From: an uncultured Bacteroidota bacterium | Lineage (GTDB): Bacteria; Bacteroidota; Bacteroidia; Flavobacteriales; Flavobacteriaceae | Assembly: GCA_902635965.1 (NCBI GenBank) | Contig: CACPQA010000008.1 | Span: 1 to 64,000 of the forward strand | DNA: 64,000 bases | Direction of reading: 5' to 3' | Notes under the pieces: generated by a model | What the model saw: only the letters and a program-made list of their open reading frames with translations | The model's database searches: none | What the model was told of the DNA's origin: nothing | Program-made: the position numbers and the translations under genes | Shown: positions 61,582 to 64,000 of the stretch, piece after piece | Layout: the number at the start of each line of letters is the position of its first letter | Position numbering within the stretch: the first letter of the stretch is position 1

Positions 61582-61591
61582 ATTTATATAT

Positions 61592-61620
61592 TAAAAAGGG
61601 CCTATGTAAAACATAGACCC
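61592..61620 (-). terminator. Intrinsic-terminator-like hairpin between lipoprotein gene and TonB receptor gene
   Basis: On the minus strand: GGGTCTATGT-TTT-ACATAGGCCC-TTTTT (10-bp stem with one G-U). Confidence 0.75.
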
Positions 61621-61662
61621 AAATTTCTGAAAAAAATTGGTTTTAAATTAATCAAATCATAG

Positions 61663-63162
61663 TTATTTATTTGCCTGGGCATCCCAAACTGACCAACCTG
61701 TAAATTCAGATAAATCTGCACCTTGATCAGCATCTGGAGATGTTCCAATTGTAGCCCAACTTGAAAAAGTCGAATTAATATCTAGGTTGCTATTGTCTAA
61801 AACTGTGTTGCTATCTACAATTGTTGCTTGAACAAAAGCGCCATTATAATACCAATCGCTAAAAATCAAATTTGCCGATCCAGCTGGATCCGTTCCAAAT
61901 GTTCTTGGCGTTGTAAAACTTTTATAGTTTCCATTGTTATTTTGAAAACCTTCCATAGCCGACATTGTAGACAAATTTGCTGCCGTTCCAGTTAAATGAA
62001 CGTCTTGAACGATAGAGTAACTGTTCTCCTTAAATTGTCCACCCTTATCTGAATCTGTTGCAGCTTGAGTATATCGTCCATAAATGGTAATATTCTTCGT
62101 TGTATTTTGATTACCAGTGTCATCAGCAGGATTTCTAGGTCCATCGTATTCAAAGGCAGTGTCAGAGTCGTGTGCTAGTTCGATAACTACATTATCAATT
62201 GTTCCATTCCAGCCGTAATCGGTATCAAGTCCGTCATCTTGGTGGGAATAAATTATCATATTAGATAGATTAACCGATCCACCAAAAATTTCTAGACCGT
62301 CATCACCAGAAGCGTAACTTTCAATATGTGAAACTTTTGTACCACTACCAACACCTCCAAGAGTTAGCCCTTGAAGTTCAGAATCTGGAGCAACCTCTGT
62401 TCCAGTATGTCTTATAGAAATGTATGCAATTTCACCAGAAGAATCAGCATCATCAGAACCACCATACATATTCCATGTATCAGAACCAATTGCCACTACT
62501 CCTTCTATGGCCTCTTCTGTTTTACTGTCTGAAATCGTAGCTTTTCCAAGAATTACTAATCCTCCCCACTTACTTCTATCTAAAGCAGTTCTATTTGGAC
62601 TTACAAAGTCACCACTTGCAATTTGCTTAGCTGTAATTTGATCATTTGAATCGGTCATAACAATTGGCGCAGATGGGGTTCCAACCGCATTAATAGTTCC
62701 GCCTCTTGCAACAACAATAGCAGTAGCATCATTACCTGTCCCAGGTAAAGCTTTTATTAAAGTACCAGCCTCAATACTTAACGTAGCACCGTCTTGTACA
62801 ACAATTTTTCCACCTATTATATAAGTTTTGTCTTTTGTCCAAGATGTGACACCGGTCAACTTAGTAATACCACCTGCAGAACCAAGTTCTACTATTGTTT
62901 GTTGAGCAGCAAGTGCCGCAGATACTGCAGCTTCAAAAGCCTCTGCGTCTCCAAATCCAGCTGTAACAGCTTCTGTTGCAGCAGCTCTTGCTGCATCTGC
63001 TGCAGCTTGTGCAATTTGATCACTAGAAGGATATCCAGCAAGTGCAGCAGCTACAGCTGCGTTTACAATCCTTTGTATGTCTGCATCTGAAACAGAAGAT
63101 TCTTTTGTACAAGATGCGATTAAGATTGTAATTGAGAGTATAAAAATTCTAAATTTTTTCAT
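61663..63162 (-). CDS. Beta-helix-like surface lipoprotein with Ala-rich N-terminal segment
   Basis: Lipobox IASC; IVNAAVAAALAGYPSSDQIAQAAADAARAAATEAV then WTKDKTYIIGGKIVVQDGATLSIEAGTLIKA parallel-beta-type pattern. Confidence 0.75.
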   Translation of the reverse strand: MKKFRIFILSITILIASCTKESSVSDADIQRIVNAAVAAALAGYPSSDQIAQAAADAARAAATEAVTAGFGDAEAFEAAVSAALAAQQTIVELGSAGGITKLTGVTSWTKDKTYIIGGKIVVQDGATLSIEAGTLIKALPGTGNDATAIVVARGGTINAVGTPSAPIVMTDSNDQITAKQIASGDFVSPNRTALDRSKWGGLVILGKATISDSKTEEAIEGVVAIGSDTWNMYGGSDDADSSGEIAYISIRHTGTEVAPDSELQGLTLGGVGSGTKVSHIESYASGDDGLEIFGGSVNLSNMIIYSHQDDGLDTDYGWNGTIDNVVIELAHDSDTAFEYDGPRNPADDTGNQNTTKNITIYGRYTQAATDSDKGGQFKENSYSIVQDVHLTGTAANLSTMSAMEGFQNNNGNYKSFTTPRTFGTDPAGSANLIFSDWYYNGAFVQATIVDSNTVLDNSNLDINSTFSSWATIGTSPDADQGADLSEFTGWSVWDAQANK

Positions 63163-63259
63163 GATTTATATTGATTAAAAATTATTTTCAAATCTATCTA
63201 TATCAATACCCATTTTTTTTAACCCACTGTTAAAAATCAAGATGTGTTTTTTAAATAAT

Positions 63260-63285
63260 TGTTATCTAATGTTAGCAGAATGTTA
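63260..63285. promoter_or_regulatory. Pho-box-like TGTTA triple repeat upstream of lipoprotein/TonB receptor/PiT genes
   Basis: TGTTA at 63260, 63270, 63281 (TAACA on the minus strand), 10/11-bp phasing. Confidence 0.55.
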
Positions 63286-63349
63286 CCATCAGTTTAATAT
63301 TATATTTAGATAATTATATTATGCATATAAAACCTATTATTTTTGCTAC

Positions 63350-64000
63350 ATGAACTGGGAGAGATTACTTTCGTTAAAAAGATTTGGTGATACGCAAAAA
63401 AGAATAAGAAACCAACAAAATGAAATACGTTTAGGATTTGAAGTCGATTACGATAGAATCGTTTTTTCTTCTCCATTTAGGTCTTTGCAAGATAAAACGC
63501 AAGTAATACCATTTTCTAAAACAGATTTCGTTCATACTCGTCTTACCCATAGTTTGGAAGTATCGGTAGTAGGAAGAAGTCTGGGCAGAATGGCAGGAGT
63601 TGAAATTTTAAAAGTAAATCCTGATTTACAAAAAGAACATGGTTATCAAGCTAATGATTTTGGGGCAATTATTGCAGCTGCTTCACTCGCTCACGATATT
63701 GGAAACCCTCCCTTCGGCCATAGTGGAGAAAAGGCGATTGGCCAATTTTTCAAAACTGGAAAAGGAAAAGAATTTGAATCGATGTTAACTAAGGTTCAGT
63801 ACCAAGATCTTTGTCTATTTGAGGGGAATGCAAATGGTTTAAAAATTTTAACCGAATCTATAAATGGAAATGAAGGTGGACTTAGACTAACCTACGCATC
63901 TTTAGGCTCATATATAAAATATCCCAGGTTTTCATATCCTAATGCAAATTCGAATCATGTTGCGAACAAAAAATTTGGAGTTTTCAAATCCGAAGAAGGA
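63350..64000 (+). CDS. dgt: dGTPase (deoxyguanosinetriphosphate triphosphohydrolase), 3' end outside the window
   Basis: Open frame to the window end: MNWERLLSLKRFGDTQ...FSSPFRSLQDKTQVIPFSKTDFVHTRLTHSLEVSVVGRSLG...AASLAHDIGNPPFGHSGEKAI (HD motif). Confidence 0.93.
   Translation, partial: MNWERLLSLKRFGDTQKRIRNQQNEIRLGFEVDYDRIVFSSPFRSLQDKTQVIPFSKTDFVHTRLTHSLEVSVVGRSLGRMAGVEILKVNPDLQKEHGYQANDFGAIIAAASLAHDIGNPPFGHSGEKAIGQFFKTGKGKEFESMLTKVQYQDLCLFEGNANGLKILTESINGNEGGLRLTYASLGSYIKYPRFSYPNANSNHVANKKFGVFKSEEG

Noticed and set aside
62420-63090. Plus-strand Ser/Cys-rich ORFs (62420-62641, 62794-63090)
   Set aside because: Antisense to the Ala-rich lipoprotein; Cys/Ser-rich composition comes from reverse-complemented Ala codons (GCA to TGC).
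1-64000. tRNA, rRNA, CRISPR arrays, IS elements
   Set aside because: None recognised by eye; a tRNAscan/Infernal/ISfinder run is needed for a firm negative.

Overview
AT-rich 64 kb window, most likely from a Bacteroidota/Flavobacteriia chromosome (inferred from gene content and protein style). It is mostly densely packed core genes. No rRNA, tRNA, CRISPR array or intact mobile element was recognised by eye. Main blocks: (1) left edge: 3' part of a large repeat protein with exact 267-bp repeats and a C-terminal eCIS-core (DUF4157-like, HEAWH) region, followed by two orphan ORFs and a K+ channel; (2) DUF4832-like and Kazal lipoproteins and an unlisted 55-aa zinc-ribbon ORF; (3) the four-gene ligase-associated DNA damage response operon; (4) rseP, SCO1, feoAB, pepP; (5) sdhCAB, where SdhA has an ~85-aa N-terminal extension resembling the arm DNA-binding domain of Bacteroidota tyrosine integrases and lacks an in-frame ATG at the usual start; (6) glyS, xth, aldo/keto reductase, exonuclease and others; (7) a heme cluster hemA-C-D-E-F-B / AraC-hemH-MATE-hemJ, with an apparent -1 frameshift in the MATE gene; (8) histidine kinase, crotonase, bacilliredoxin, DnaJ/TerB, HupE, dCMP deaminase, S41 protease, and nrdB (with ATP-cone) plus nrdA (without); (9) a phosphate island with two PiT/PhoU-like transporters, a porin, a TonB receptor and a beta-helix lipoprotein, with 11-bp-phased TGTTA (Pho-box-like) arrays; (10) a truncated dGTPase at the right edge. 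The most unusual observations are the SdhA/integrase-arm chimera with nearby GTGTACC motifs, the phased Pho-box arrays, a terminator-like hairpin abutting the TonB receptor start codon, and the slippery-site frameshift in the MATE gene.
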